From the NCBI GenBank assembly GCA_017656335.1, contig JACDOA010000004.1, forward strand, positions 43,901-107,900: a DNA stretch of 64,000 bases. Reading direction: 5' to 3'. Origin of the DNA: Thermosipho sp. (in: thermotogales). GTDB taxonomy: Bacteria > Thermotogota > Thermotogae > Thermotogales > Fervidobacteriaceae. The translations under genes and the position numbers were made by a program. Positions within the stretch are counted from its first letter, which is position 1; each line of letters starts with the position of its first letter. A model generated the notes under the pieces. The model saw nothing but the letters and a program-made list of their open reading frames with translations, was not told the DNA's origin and did not search any database. Shown piece by piece: positions 34,538 to 44,537 of the stretch.

Positions 34538-34876
34538 ATGGTGTATTATATTTCTTTTATCTTAATTGGTATTGGAATATATGGTTTTTTAACTCAAAAA
34601 AATCTTTTCAAACACTTGATTTCTCTGACAATAATCGATACGGCAATCAATATATTTATCATTTCTCTTGGATATATTTCTGGTGAAGAAGCCCCAATTT
34701 ACTCTAAATACACACCAATTGCAAATTTTGTAGATCCCCTTCCTCAGGCTTTAGTTCTAACAGCAATTGTTATTGGTGTAGGAATATTAGCATTAGGAGT
34801 ATCATTGTTAATAAAAGTGTATGAAAAGTATGGAACTCTAGATGTTGAAGAAATTGTAGCAAAGGAGGGAAAATAA
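34538..34876 (+). CDS. MnhC/MbxG-like subunit
   Basis: DPLPQALVLTAIVIGVGILALGVSL. Confidence 0.93.
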   Translation: MVYYISFILIGIGIYGFLTQKNLFKHLISLTIIDTAINIFIISLGYISGEEAPIYSKYTPIANFVDPLPQALVLTAIVIGVGILALGVSLLIKVYEKYGTLDVEEIVAKEGK

Positions 34877-36246
34877 TGAGTGCTTTATTAATTGCAGTTC
34901 CATTGTTAATTGCATTTCTATTTGTGCCTTTAAAAAACAAAATAAAGTATATCTTACCGTTTGTTGCATTATTTTCATTAATACTAATTTTGAAGCTTCC
35001 AATAGAGCAAGTAAATTTTCTTGGAGGTTGGAAAGCACCTTTTGGAATAACTTTGGTATTGGATAATTCAAGTTATTATAGTTTGATAGTTGTTAATATA
35101 ATTTTCTTTTTATTATCATTAATTCCACAAATTATTGAAAAAGATTTATCACTTATTTTTTTAATTCTTATGGCATCTATTAATGGTTTAATCTTAACAG
35201 GAGATCTTTTCAATTCTTTTGTGTTTTTAGAAATTACTTCAGTAGCTGCTTATATTCTTTCTTCAAGTAAAAGAAATTATTACGGAGCATTTAAATACCT
35301 TATTTTGGGAAGTATTGCAGGAGCTTTTTATTTACTTGGAACATTATATTCATACATAGGAACAGGCTCCTTAAACCTTGCTGATATATCAAAAAATATT
35401 AATAGTGAATTTTTGGCAGTAGTTCCAATTCTTATATTCATCGGATTAGCAGTTGAAACTAAAATTTTTCCTTTAGCAGGATGGGTTCCTGATGTTTATG
35501 CTTCAGGCTCTGCATTGACTCCTGCAATTCTTGCAACAGGTGTGACATTTTCAATGATGTATCTGTTTGGAAGAATTTTTATCACGGTCTTTCATGGTGA
35601 ATTTTTAAACGTGGTTTATATTTTTGGTTTAATAACGGTTGTTGTTGCCGAGCTTTCAGCGTTGAAACAAGATAATCTTTTAAGAGCACTTTCATTTTCT
35701 TCTATTGCACAAGCGGGTTTATTTCTAAGTGTTATCTCAATGAATAGTTATGAATCATTAACTGCCGGATATTTTCATCTTTTAAATGACATTACAGCAA
35801 AATTTGTATTATTTATTATTGCTGCAAGTATTGGTAAAAGTTTTATTAAAAATAAAACAACAGGTATTGCCTTTAGTATCGCTTCATTTTCTTTGATTGG
35901 ATTTCCACTTTTTGCAGGTTTTAGGAGTAAATTGCTTATTTTAAAAACCGCATTTTTAAATCAAAATTATATCCTTCCGATTATTCTATTGTTTGCAACA
36001 ATTATTGAAATTGCTTATGTATTAAGGTGGAATATAAAACTTTGGTATCCGGATAATATATTACCTCAAGAAAAAGAAAAAACACAAAAACTTTCATGGA
36101 ATGTTAATTTGATCTTATTAATTGTGGCATTGGTGATCATTGTAATAGGTTTCTATCCTGATATTTATCTGAAAATAGCACAGAACATTGCAAGTGGTTT
36201 AACTAATTATCGAGCATATGTTACAAATGTTCTGGGAGGGATGTAG
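34876..36246 (+). CDS. MnhD/MbxH-like antiporter subunit
   Basis: Proton-conducting membrane transporter family; FVFLEITSVAAYIL, KIFPLAGWVPDVYASGSALTPAIL. Confidence 0.92.
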   Translation: MSALLIAVPLLIAFLFVPLKNKIKYILPFVALFSLILILKLPIEQVNFLGGWKAPFGITLVLDNSSYYSLIVVNIIFFLLSLIPQIIEKDLSLIFLILMASINGLILTGDLFNSFVFLEITSVAAYILSSSKRNYYGAFKYLILGSIAGAFYLLGTLYSYIGTGSLNLADISKNINSEFLAVVPILIFIGLAVETKIFPLAGWVPDVYASGSALTPAILATGVTFSMMYLFGRIFITVFHGEFLNVVYIFGLITVVVAELSALKQDNLLRALSFSSIAQAGLFLSVISMNSYESLTAGYFHLLNDITAKFVLFIIAASIGKSFIKNKTTGIAFSIASFSLIGFPLFAGFRSKLLILKTAFLNQNYILPIILLFATIIEIAYVLRWNIKLWYPDNILPQEKEKTQKLSWNVNLILLIVALVIIVIGFYPDIYLKIAQNIASGLTNYRAYVTNVLGGM

Positions 36247-38091
36247 ATGATTCCAATTTCTTATTTAGTTTTGGTATTTTTATTTGGTTCGGTAGTAAGT
36301 TATTTAATTACAAAAGCTAATAGAATTGTAGGTGCAATATTTAACTTTTTATTGACATTTTATGCTCTTTTTGTTTTATGGAATCTAGAAATCGGACACA
36401 CTGAAAAGCTATTTTCTATTTTGGAAGGGGTAGAAAATACATTTAAAGTTTCTTCATTAGGTAAATATTTTTCAATAATTAGTTTAATTGTTATTTCATT
36501 AGTTTCATTCTTTATTATAGAGTGGATTCGAAAAAAACCTTCTAGACCAGCAGCTTTTAATGCATTTGTTTTAATAATGTCAGCAGGAATTATTGGAGTG
36601 TTTTTTTCAAATGATCTGTTAACATTATATATATTTTGGGAAATTGCAGTTTTGGGTTCCTTTCTAATTGTGCCTATGGGAAAAGAAGATTCCAAAAAAG
36701 CTGCAGTAATTTATGTGGTTACAAGCGCAATTGGAAGTTATATGTACCTCTTTGCTACATTTTCTATTTACAATAAATATGGAATTCTTGAATTTGATCA
36801 GGTTTCAAGATTTTTGCTAAATGAGCCCTCAAATTTATTTAAATGGTTCATTATTCTATTTATTGCAAGCGCAGGGATTGCAAAAAGTGGTATTTTTCCA
36901 CTTCATACTTGGTTAAGAATAACTCATGGAAATGCACCGGATGCTTTTAGTGCAATTTTATCGGGGCAACTTGTAAAAATGGGTTCATATGTACTTGCAA
37001 TTTCTCTTTCAGTTTTTCCATCGACAAAATTGTTAGCTTCATTTTATAGTGGAGTACCATTGTTAAATTATATCTTGATTTGGTTGGGAAATATTTCAAT
37101 AATTATAGGAACATTTATGGCGATTAGGCAAAATGATATGAAACAACTAATTGCGTACTCTTCAGTTGCTAATGGTGGATATATTCTTGTAGGTTTAGGT
37201 GTTATGAACTCTATTGGCTATGCTGGAGGCCTTTTCCATGTGTTTAATCATGCTATCGCTGCGGCAATGATATTTTTATCTTTTGCAGCCGTGGTATATA
37301 GAACTGGGACAACAAAAATAGATGAAATGGGTGGATTAATTTGGAAAATGCCTTGGACGTTCGTTACTTATCTAGTAGGTATAATTTCGCTAGCGGGTAT
37401 TCCACCTACAAGTGGTTTTATTTCTAAGTGGATGATATTTAATGCTTTACTAACAAAAGGGATGTTTGTAACATTAACAATTACATTTATTGGAAGTGTA
37501 GGATCATTTTTGTATGTTTTTAGGCCTCTTGCTGGTGTTTTTTTGGGGCAATTGAAGAAAAAGCATTATGAAGTTAAAGAGGTTTCACCAGTAATGTTAA
37601 TTCCAATGTTAGTTTTAACTTTATTAACACTTTTTATAGGAGTTTATCCAAAACCAGTTCTTGATTTTATAGTTTCAATTGAGAATAGCCTTGGTATAAA
37701 ACCTATAGAATATAGTGGAACTATTATAAAAACTTCGTTGGGTCAATGGGATACTTTGACAGTTTTTACAATGTTTGCAGTAGGTTTTATTATAGCGTTA
37801 GTTTTGTATATTATTTTTCCAAGAGGCAAAAAAGTAGAATTAACCGATCAATATACTGGAGGAGAATATTTGTTTAATTATGATTTATATCATTATGCAA
37901 CAGGATTTTATAGATTCTTAGAACGTTTATATGACAAACATCCATCTTTTGAAAAATTATATGGTATGTTGGTTTCATTTTTTAAAAGTATGGGTGAAAT
38001 TATTAATGAATTATTTTACAAAGTTAGTCCAAGTGGATATGTGTTTTGGATTTCAATTGTAATCCTCATTTTATTCTGGGTGAGGTGGTAG
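36247..38091 (+). CDS. Second NuoL/MbxH'-like antiporter subunit
   Basis: AKSGIFPLHTWLRITHGNAPDAFSAILSG, VFNHAIAAAMIFLSFA. Confidence 0.92.
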   Translation: MIPISYLVLVFLFGSVVSYLITKANRIVGAIFNFLLTFYALFVLWNLEIGHTEKLFSILEGVENTFKVSSLGKYFSIISLIVISLVSFFIIEWIRKKPSRPAAFNAFVLIMSAGIIGVFFSNDLLTLYIFWEIAVLGSFLIVPMGKEDSKKAAVIYVVTSAIGSYMYLFATFSIYNKYGILEFDQVSRFLLNEPSNLFKWFIILFIASAGIAKSGIFPLHTWLRITHGNAPDAFSAILSGQLVKMGSYVLAISLSVFPSTKLLASFYSGVPLLNYILIWLGNISIIIGTFMAIRQNDMKQLIAYSSVANGGYILVGLGVMNSIGYAGGLFHVFNHAIAAAMIFLSFAAVVYRTGTTKIDEMGGLIWKMPWTFVTYLVGIISLAGIPPTSGFISKWMIFNALLTKGMFVTLTITFIGSVGSFLYVFRPLAGVFLGQLKKKHYEVKEVSPVMLIPMLVLTLLTLFIGVYPKPVLDFIVSIENSLGIKPIEYSGTIIKTSLGQWDTLTVFTMFAVGFIIALVLYIIFPRGKKVELTDQYTGGEYLFNYDLYHYATGFYRFLERLYDKHPSFEKLYGMLVSFFKSMGEIINELFYKVSPSGYVFWISIVILILFWVRW

Positions 38092-38094
38092 AAG

Positions 38095-38979
38095 ATGATG
38101 ACAATAATTAGAGTAGCGGCAGTTTTATTAACAGGTTTTTTTGTTGGTTTAACCTTGGAAGGTGTATCAAGGAAAATAATAGCGAGAATCCAGAGAAGAT
38201 ATGGACCACCTTGGTATCAGAATTTCATAGATGTTTTTAAAGCCCTTTCAAAAAATGGAATTACACACGGATGGATTTTTGATTTTGGAATTTTAATGGC
38301 TTTAGGAGGAGTAATTGCAACTTTGGCATTTGTCCCATTGGGTGATTTGGTAGCTTTTCCAGGATTAGATAATTTATTTATAATAGTTTATTTATTTGCC
38401 GTTGGAGCCCTTGGTATGGCAATGGGAATGGTTGGTTCTGGAAATCCAAATTCAAGTATAGGTGTTGCAAGGGCGTTAACACAGATGCTTGGTTATGAAA
38501 TACCTTATATGATATCTGTATCAGCGGTAATGTATTACTATAAAACAGCATCAGTTTCAGAATTAATGCTTTCTCAACAAGACTCATGGACATTATTGAA
38601 GATGCCCCTTGGTGGAATAGTAGCGTTTATTTCTCTTTTAGGTATGTTAGGTAAAAAACCATTTGATACTCCTATAGCTCCAGCAGAAATAGCATCAGGT
38701 CCAATGGTTGAACTTTCAGCAAAATATATGGGTTTGTTAATGCTTATGCATACTTTCTCAATTTTTGTGGAAATTGGATTATTTGTAGATATTTTCTTAG
38801 GAATAAGCAATTATTGGACTTTTCTCATTAAATTTACAGTTATCTGGATTTTAGCAACTTTAATTTCTTCTGTTTTACCAAGGTTTAGAATTGAACAAGT
38901 GGTTAAATTTTATTGGAAAGTTCCCCTTGGTTTAGCATTTTTACAGGCATTATTTGTATTACTTGGTTGGGTATTTTAG
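38095..38979 (+). CDS. NuoH/MbxM-like subunit
   Basis: EGVSRKIIARIQRRYGPPWYQNFIDVFK, FDTPIAPAEIASGPMVELSAKYMGL. Confidence 0.94.
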   Translation: MMTIIRVAAVLLTGFFVGLTLEGVSRKIIARIQRRYGPPWYQNFIDVFKALSKNGITHGWIFDFGILMALGGVIATLAFVPLGDLVAFPGLDNLFIIVYLFAVGALGMAMGMVGSGNPNSSIGVARALTQMLGYEIPYMISVSAVMYYYKTASVSELMLSQQDSWTLLKMPLGGIVAFISLLGMLGKKPFDTPIAPAEIASGPMVELSAKYMGLLMLMHTFSIFVEIGLFVDIFLGISNYWTFLIKFTVIWILATLISSVLPRFRIEQVVKFYWKVPLGLAFLQALFVLLGWVF

Positions 38980-38991
38980 GAGGTGGCTTGA

Positions 38992-39534
38992 ATGGCAAAC
39001 CATGAAAGAAATATTTGGGAAAAAATTGCTGATCAATTAAGAAGTAAATCTCTTTGGATGCTTCATTATTGTACTGGTTGTGGAGCAATTGAACTTCCAC
39101 CATCAATGACTTCAAGATTTGATATGGAAAGATTTGGAATGGGACCTATGGCAACACCTAGACAGGCTGATATTTTATTCATAACCGGTTATTTAAGTGC
39201 AAAAACATTGAGGAGAGTTATTTATACATATGAGCAAATGCCAGAACCAAAATACGTAATTGGATTTGGTTCATGCACTTTAAATGGAGGAATTTATTAT
39301 GATTCTTATGCGACAATAAATAGGTTAGATTATTATATACCTGTTGATTTATATATTGCTGGTTGTATGCCACGACCAGAAGCTTTATTGGAAGCTTTTA
39401 ATGAACTTATGAAAATGATCAGAAAAGGAGAAGCTAATGGATGGAAACAATACAAGGAGAATTACGATTGGTATAAAAATAATCAAATTCGTTCTCTAGG
39501 GGAGGTGCTCGTACATGATGAGTTCCATGAGTGA
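38992..39534 (+). CDS. NuoB/MbxJ-like [4Fe-4S] subunit
   Basis: LHYCTGCGAIELPPSMTSRFDMERFG, FGSCTLNGG, YIAGCMPRPEAL. Confidence 0.95.
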   Translation: MANHERNIWEKIADQLRSKSLWMLHYCTGCGAIELPPSMTSRFDMERFGMGPMATPRQADILFITGYLSAKTLRRVIYTYEQMPEPKYVIGFGSCTLNGGIYYDSYATINRLDYYIPVDLYIAGCMPRPEALLEAFNELMKMIRKGEANGWKQYKENYDWYKNNQIRSLGEVLVHDEFHE

Positions 39535-40045
39535 AATTGTGAAAAATTTAAAAACTTTGGTAAAGAAATTAGAAATTGTCGAGATAGATGAACGAGAGGT
39601 AAAAATAGAAATTCCCTGCGAAAAGACTTTAAATGTTTTGTCTTTCTTAAAAGGAAATGGATACTCACATTTATCAATTTTAACTGCTGTTGATTGGATA
39701 GAAGAAAATAAATTTGAAATTGTATATGTTTTATTTTCTTGGGAAAATGGTGGAAAATTTGTTGTTTCCACAAAAATTGATAGAAAAAAAGCAAAATTTG
39801 TTTCTGTAATGCATTTATGGCCAATTGCTAGATTTTATGAAAGAGAACTTCACGAATTTTTTGGTATACAGTTTGAAGGAAATGATGATATGAGACCTTT
39901 GTTTCTCGAAAATTGGGATAGTTTACCACCATTAAGAAAAGATTTTGATCCTTTAGAATATTCAAAAGAAAAATTTCCCGATAGAGAATATATTAAGGAT
40001 GTAATTTATGAAGCTAAAGTCATAAGAGGTGATTTAAATGGGTGA
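39515..40045 (+). CDS. NuoC/MbxK-like subunit
   Basis: LWPIARFYERELHEFFGIQFEGNDDMRPLFLENW; start may be a few codons inside the given ORF. Confidence 0.9.
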   Translation: MMSSMSEIVKNLKTLVKKLEIVEIDEREVKIEIPCEKTLNVLSFLKGNGYSHLSILTAVDWIEENKFEIVYVLFSWENGGKFVVSTKIDRKKAKFVSVMHLWPIARFYERELHEFFGIQFEGNDDMRPLFLENWDSLPPLRKDFDPLEYSKEKFPDREYIKDVIYEAKVIRGDLNG

Positions 40046-41141
40046 GGTAAAATTATTTTTTGGCCCTAATCATCCGGGAATGCATGGTAATTTCAGTGTA
40101 CATATGTATGTTGAAGGTGACACAGTAGTGAGAGCAAGACCATTACCTGGCTTTCTCCATAGAGGTTTTGAAAAATTAATGGAAAGAAGATTGTGGTACC
40201 AAAATTTAGCCTTGATTCCAAGAATTTGTGTTCCTGAACCTGATATTAATGAAGTTTGTTATGCAATGGCAATTGAAAAAATAGCTAAAATCGAAGTTCC
40301 AGAAAGAGCTCAATGGATAAGAATGATAGTACTAGAATTAGCAAGAATAGCAAGTCATTTGATGAGTTTTCCTGGAATCGGTGGGTCACTTGGGCTTTAT
40401 ACAGGTCCTTTTTGGGGAACAGCTGATAGAGATAGAGTTTTAGATATTTTTGAAAGTTTAACTGGTGCAAGAGTGTATCATATGTATATTGTTCCTGGAG
40501 GTGTTAGAAAAGATTTAACTCCAAGTATTCAAAAATCAATTAAAGAAACATTAGATTATATTGAATCTAGGTTACCAGATTATGAAAATCTTATTTTTAA
40601 AAATAGAATAGTACATACTAGATTAAAAAAAATTGCATTATTGGATAGAGAGACAGCGTTAGAATTAGGAATTACAGGAGTAGGTTTAAGGGCTACTGGA
40701 GTGCCATATGATATTAGAAAAGTAGATCCTTATTTATTTTATGATAAAGTTGAATTTGAAGTTCCAACAGCTACAGATGGTGATGCATTTTCGAGGGTTT
40801 ATTTAAAATTTTTGGAAATTAGTCAGAGTATAAAAATTATAAGGCAAGCATTAGAAAAGATGCCTGAAGGAAAAGTTAATGTGAGAATTAGCGATGGTAA
40901 TGCTTTAAGATATAGAGTGCCTAAAGGTCAAGCTTATGTACATGTTGAATCCACCAGAGGTGAATACGGTTATTACATGGTTTCAGATGGAGGAGAAAAA
41001 CCGTATAGGGTAGCTGTTAGAGGAGCGTCATATCCTCAAACATTTATTGGCATTGAAAAGTATTTACCAGGTACCAGAATTGAAGATGTTCCAATTTGGC
41101 TTTCAACAATGGATGTATGTGCTCCAGAGGTAGATAGGTGA
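40038..41141 (+). CDS. NuoD/MbxL-like subunit without intact NiFe ligand motifs
   Basis: FGPNHPGMHGNFSVHMYVEGD..PLPGFLHRGFEKLMERR; C-terminal STMDVCAPEVDR in place of DPCxxC. Confidence 0.93.
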   Translation: MGEVKLFFGPNHPGMHGNFSVHMYVEGDTVVRARPLPGFLHRGFEKLMERRLWYQNLALIPRICVPEPDINEVCYAMAIEKIAKIEVPERAQWIRMIVLELARIASHLMSFPGIGGSLGLYTGPFWGTADRDRVLDIFESLTGARVYHMYIVPGGVRKDLTPSIQKSIKETLDYIESRLPDYENLIFKNRIVHTRLKKIALLDRETALELGITGVGLRATGVPYDIRKVDPYLFYDKVEFEVPTATDGDAFSRVYLKFLEISQSIKIIRQALEKMPEGKVNVRISDGNALRYRVPKGQAYVHVESTRGEYGYYMVSDGGEKPYRVAVRGASYPQTFIGIEKYLPGTRIEDVPIWLSTMDVCAPEVDR

Positions 41142-41145
41142 GGAG

Positions 41146-43008
41146 GTGTGTGTAATGAATAAAAAAAGTTCATTGCCAGAAAAAGATTTTTTTGCTCCTA
41201 TAAAGGCTTGGAAATTTCTTTTTAAAAAACCTGTTACAATAAAGGTTCCTTATGTAAAGAGAGAAGCATCTGAAAGATATAGAGGATTTCATATAAACGA
41301 TTGGGATAAATGTATTGGATGTGGAACTTGTGCAAAAATTTGTCCAACGGATGCAATAAAAATGGTTGAAGTGGAGGATTTACCACAAGTATATGGGGAA
41401 AAACCTCAACGGCCAGTTATTGATTATGGAAGATGTTCGTTTTGTGCTATGTGCGTTGATATATGTACTACTGGTTCATTAAAAATGACTAGAGAATACG
41501 TACATATTTCTCCTGATCCAGAAGATTTCATATTTGCTCCAACAGAAAAAGGTATTCATGGTGTAGACAATATACCAGTTGGTTGGACTAGAGATGATGA
41601 TTCAGAACTTTTAGAGCTTGAAAGAGTAGGAATGGAAATGTTAGAAGGAGAAGAAAGAGTAAAATCATTTATGGAGTATGTTAAAGGTTATAGTAAGGAA
41701 CAAGCCATTCATGAAGCAGCTAGATGTGTGGAATGTGCAATATGTACTGATAGATGTCCAGAGCATATGAGAATTCCAGAATATATTAAATCAATTTGGA
41801 AAGATGATTTAAATGAAGGTCTAAATTGGCTTTTAAAAGGTGATGAAAACAATAATATGATTGGTGCAAATCCTTTTTCAGCAGTTTGTGGTCGTGTGTG
41901 TACACATAGATGTGAGGAAGCTTGTTCAATTGGTAATCGTGGAGAAGCAGTTGCAATAAGGTGGTTGAAGAGATATATAGTTGATAACGTTCCAAGTTAC
42001 GAAGAAATTATTAATTTTACTCCACAAAAAAAGGACAAAAAAGTCGCAATAGTAGGATCTGGTCCAGCAGGGCTTTCAGCAGCTTACTTTTTAGCAACAA
42101 TGGGGTATGAGGTTGAAGTTTTTGAAGCATTAAATAAACCTGGAGGAGTAATGCGATATGGTATTCCATCTTACAGGCTTCCTGATGAAGCACTTGATAA
42201 AGATATTTCTTTAATTCAAGCGTTAGGTGTAAAAATACATGTTGGAGTTTCAGTTGGAAAGGACATTTCTTTACAAAAGTTAAAAGAACAATTTGATGCT
42301 GTTTTTGTTTCGACAGGTTTTACTTTGGGAAGAAGCACTAATGTTCCAGGAACAGAACATCAAGATGTAATTCAAGCTTTACCATTATTAAGAGAAATTA
42401 GAGATTTTCTAAGAGGAGGAGGTCCTAAACCAAAAATTCCAAAAAGTTTAGTTGTAATTGGTGGTGGAAATGTAGCGATGGATGTTGCACGTTCAATGGC
42501 TAGACTTCAAAAAATGGAATATGGTACTGTTGATGTAAAAGTCACTTGTTTAGAAAGAAGTTTTGAAGAGATGCCAGCTGATATGGAAGAAATAGAAGAA
42601 GGAACTGAAGAAGGAGTAGAATTTTATCCTGGTTGGGGACCTGTAAGAATAATGATTGATGATGATAAAGTTAAGGGAGTAGAACTCAAAAAGTGCTTGG
42701 AAGTATTTGATGAAAATAACAGATTTAATCCTAAATTTAATGAAAAGGAAAAATTATATCTTGACGCAGATATGGTAGTGGAAGCTATTGGGCAAGCACC
42801 GGATTATAGCTATCTTCCTGAAGAAATTAAAGAACAATTAGAATTTGCTAGAGGGAGGTTAGTAACAAACGAATTTAGGCAAACTTCCATAAAATGGTTA
42901 TTCGCAGGTGGAGATATTGTACATGGTCCAGATATTATTCATGGAGTAGCTGATGGATATTGGGCGGCAAGAGGAATTGATGATTACTTAACAAAGGAGG
43001 AGAAATAA
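41146..43008 (+). CDS. Polyferredoxin (MbxN-like) fused to GltD/NfnB-type NAD(P)H flavoprotein
   Basis: CIGCGTCAKICP, CSFCAMCVDIC, CVECAICTDRCP, CGRVCTHRCEEAC, VAIVGSGPAGLSAAYFLATMGYEVEVFE, VVIGGGNVAMDVARSM. A later in-frame start (MNKKSSLPEKDF, 41155) is also possible. Confidence 0.92.
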   Translation: MCVMNKKSSLPEKDFFAPIKAWKFLFKKPVTIKVPYVKREASERYRGFHINDWDKCIGCGTCAKICPTDAIKMVEVEDLPQVYGEKPQRPVIDYGRCSFCAMCVDICTTGSLKMTREYVHISPDPEDFIFAPTEKGIHGVDNIPVGWTRDDDSELLELERVGMEMLEGEERVKSFMEYVKGYSKEQAIHEAARCVECAICTDRCPEHMRIPEYIKSIWKDDLNEGLNWLLKGDENNNMIGANPFSAVCGRVCTHRCEEACSIGNRGEAVAIRWLKRYIVDNVPSYEEIINFTPQKKDKKVAIVGSGPAGLSAAYFLATMGYEVEVFEALNKPGGVMRYGIPSYRLPDEALDKDISLIQALGVKIHVGVSVGKDISLQKLKEQFDAVFVSTGFTLGRSTNVPGTEHQDVIQALPLLREIRDFLRGGGPKPKIPKSLVVIGGGNVAMDVARSMARLQKMEYGTVDVKVTCLERSFEEMPADMEEIEEGTEEGVEFYPGWGPVRIMIDDDKVKGVELKKCLEVFDENNRFNPKFNEKEKLYLDADMVVEAIGQAPDYSYLPEEIKEQLEFARGRLVTNEFRQTSIKWLFAGGDIVHGPDIIHGVADGYWAARGIDDYLTKEEK

Positions 43009-43514
43009 TGTCAATTGAAGATATATTAAAAGTTGCTGAAAATTTTGAAATAGAGGGGTATAAATTTTACAGAGAGAAAAAAGAAGAAATAAAAAATTCA
43101 ATTGCTAAAGAAGTTTTGGAATTCTTACAGAACATGGAAAAAGAACATACCGAATATATAAGAAAAGTTCGTACAGCAATGGAAAATAGCTCTGAAATTC
43201 CTGTAAACTCTGTTGTTGACTCAACAAAAGAATTTTTTGAGGAAAGATTTAAATCTCAAAAAATTGATAAAACACCTTCTGAAGATGATTTAAAAGATTT
43301 ATCTATTTTGCGAATGGCATTATTAATTGAGAAAGATTTTGTAAATTATTATGATAAAGCAGCTAAAAAAGCTGAAGAGTTAGGAAATGAAAAGTTAAGA
43401 AATATTTTAATAAATTTGAAAAATTGGGAAGAAAGTCATGTAAGATTGGTTGAAGAAATGATTAATGTGGTTTTTGAGAAAAATAGTTTAGATTTAGGCT
43501 TTTATCCATTTTAA
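43008..43514 (+). CDS. Ferritin-like/rubrerythrin-type protein
   Basis: AENFEIEGYKFYREK, MEKEHTEYIRKV, LIEKDFVNYYDKAAKKA, WEESHVRLVEEM. Confidence 0.8.
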   Translation: MSIEDILKVAENFEIEGYKFYREKKEEIKNSIAKEVLEFLQNMEKEHTEYIRKVRTAMENSSEIPVNSVVDSTKEFFEERFKSQKIDKTPSEDDLKDLSILRMALLIEKDFVNYYDKAAKKAEELGNEKLRNILINLKNWEESHVRLVEEMINVVFEKNSLDLGFYPF

Positions 43515-43528
43515 AATTTTGTGTTATA

Positions 43529-43562
43529 AAAAGGGCGCATTTTTACAAAGGCGCCCTTTTTG
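43529..43562 (+). terminator. Intrinsic terminator
   Basis: AAAAAGGGCGC..GCGCCCTTTTT. Confidence 0.88.
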
Positions 43563-43583
43563 TATAAATTTTTTTATTTAAAA

Positions 43584-43844
43584 CTACCAAATTCTGTTTT
43601 TACCAAAACCTCCTCCCATTCTTCCACCACCTCTTCCTCTACCAAAACCGCGAAGTGCAGGATTTTCAAAGTTTGGACGAATAGCATTCCGTGGGCATTT
43701 TTCCATACATAAGCCACATCGTGTACAGATATTATTATTGATATAAGGATAACCATCTTCTTTTAAATAAATAGCATTTTCAACTGGGCAAACATTTACA
43801 CAAATCTTACATTTTATACAATCTTCTTCTTTTACCCATGGCAT
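43584..43844 (-). CDS. 2x[4Fe-4S] ferredoxin with Gly/Arg-rich C-terminal tail
   Basis: CIKCKICVNVCP, CTRCGLCMEKCP, tail FGRGRGGGRMGGGFGKNRIW. Confidence 0.9.
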   Translation of the reverse strand: MPWVKEEDCIKCKICVNVCPVENAIYLKEDGYPYINNNICTRCGLCMEKCPRNAIRPNFENPALRGFGRGRGGGRMGGGFGKNRIW

Positions 43845-43853
43845 TTTATCACC

Positions 43854-44171
43854 TCAAATCTTTTTAGAAAGTTCCTTTAACGTTTCCTCAACTGTTTTAG
43901 CATTAATAAGAATTGGTTTATACCCTAATTCTTGCAACTTTTTCATTGATCCTTTCCCCATGATTTTTCCAATCCAGACCTTGCAATCTCTCAAAAGTTC
44001 AAGAATTTCATCTACTTTTGCATGCAAATGATTTTCTGCATAAGGATTTTTTCTTTCATCAATCTTTTCAAAAGTTTTGTTATTGTAGTTAAATATAACA
44101 AAAACTCTTGATTGGCCAAAATGATCTGGATTAATTTTTTTACCATCAAGCGTACCAATAGCAACTAACAT
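43854..44171 (-). CDS. NifX/dinitrogenase FeMo-cofactor-like domain protein
   Basis: LVAIGTLDGKKINPDHFGQSRVFVIFNYNNKTFEKIDERKNP. Confidence 0.85.
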   Translation of the reverse strand: MLVAIGTLDGKKINPDHFGQSRVFVIFNYNNKTFEKIDERKNPYAENHLHAKVDEILELLRDCKVWIGKIMGKGSMKKLQELGYKPILINAKTVEETLKELSKKI

Positions 44172-44180
44172 ATGTTCACC

Positions 44181-44525
44181 TCAATTTAATGAGTTTTCAA
44201 TTTTTTCTAGTGATCCTTCTTTGAATTTTTGAATAATGTTTTTAATTGAATCTTTCGGAGTTAAATACACATCAACATTAGCAGCTTTAAGAACATCAAG
44301 AGCGTTCTTTCCAACACTTTCAGAAATTAATGCTTCAATACCTTTATCGATTAACATTTGTGAAACTTTTGGCCCTACTCCATGAGCTTCAGAAGGATTG
44401 TTTTCTATGACTTCAACTATTTCCTCTTTTTCAGTATCATAAATTATAAAATATTCTGCTCTGGCATATCGATCGTTACTTTTTGATTCTAAGTTTTTTC
44501 CATCTGATGGAATTGCTATTTTCAT
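44181..44525 (-). CDS. NifX/dinitrogenase FeMo-cofactor-like domain protein
   Basis: MKIAIPSDGKNLESKSNDRYARAEYFIIYD..VSQMLIDKGIEALISESVG. Confidence 0.9.
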   Translation of the reverse strand: MKIAIPSDGKNLESKSNDRYARAEYFIIYDTEKEEIVEVIENNPSEAHGVGPKVSQMLIDKGIEALISESVGKNALDVLKAANVDVYLTPKDSIKNIIQKFKEGSLEKIENSLN

Positions 44526-44537
44526 TTTTACACCTCC

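Noticed and set aside
39483-39824. Overlapping minus-strand ORFs (39483-39824, 39496-39771) opposite mbxK
   Set aside because: Shadow ORFs of the NuoC-like gene; no RBS or family match.
32527-41141. Interpretation as a Mrp Na+/H+ antiporter followed by an Mbh hydrogenase
   Set aside because: The modules are continuous and co-directional, and the large subunit lacks NiFe ligands, so one Mbx-type complex fits better.
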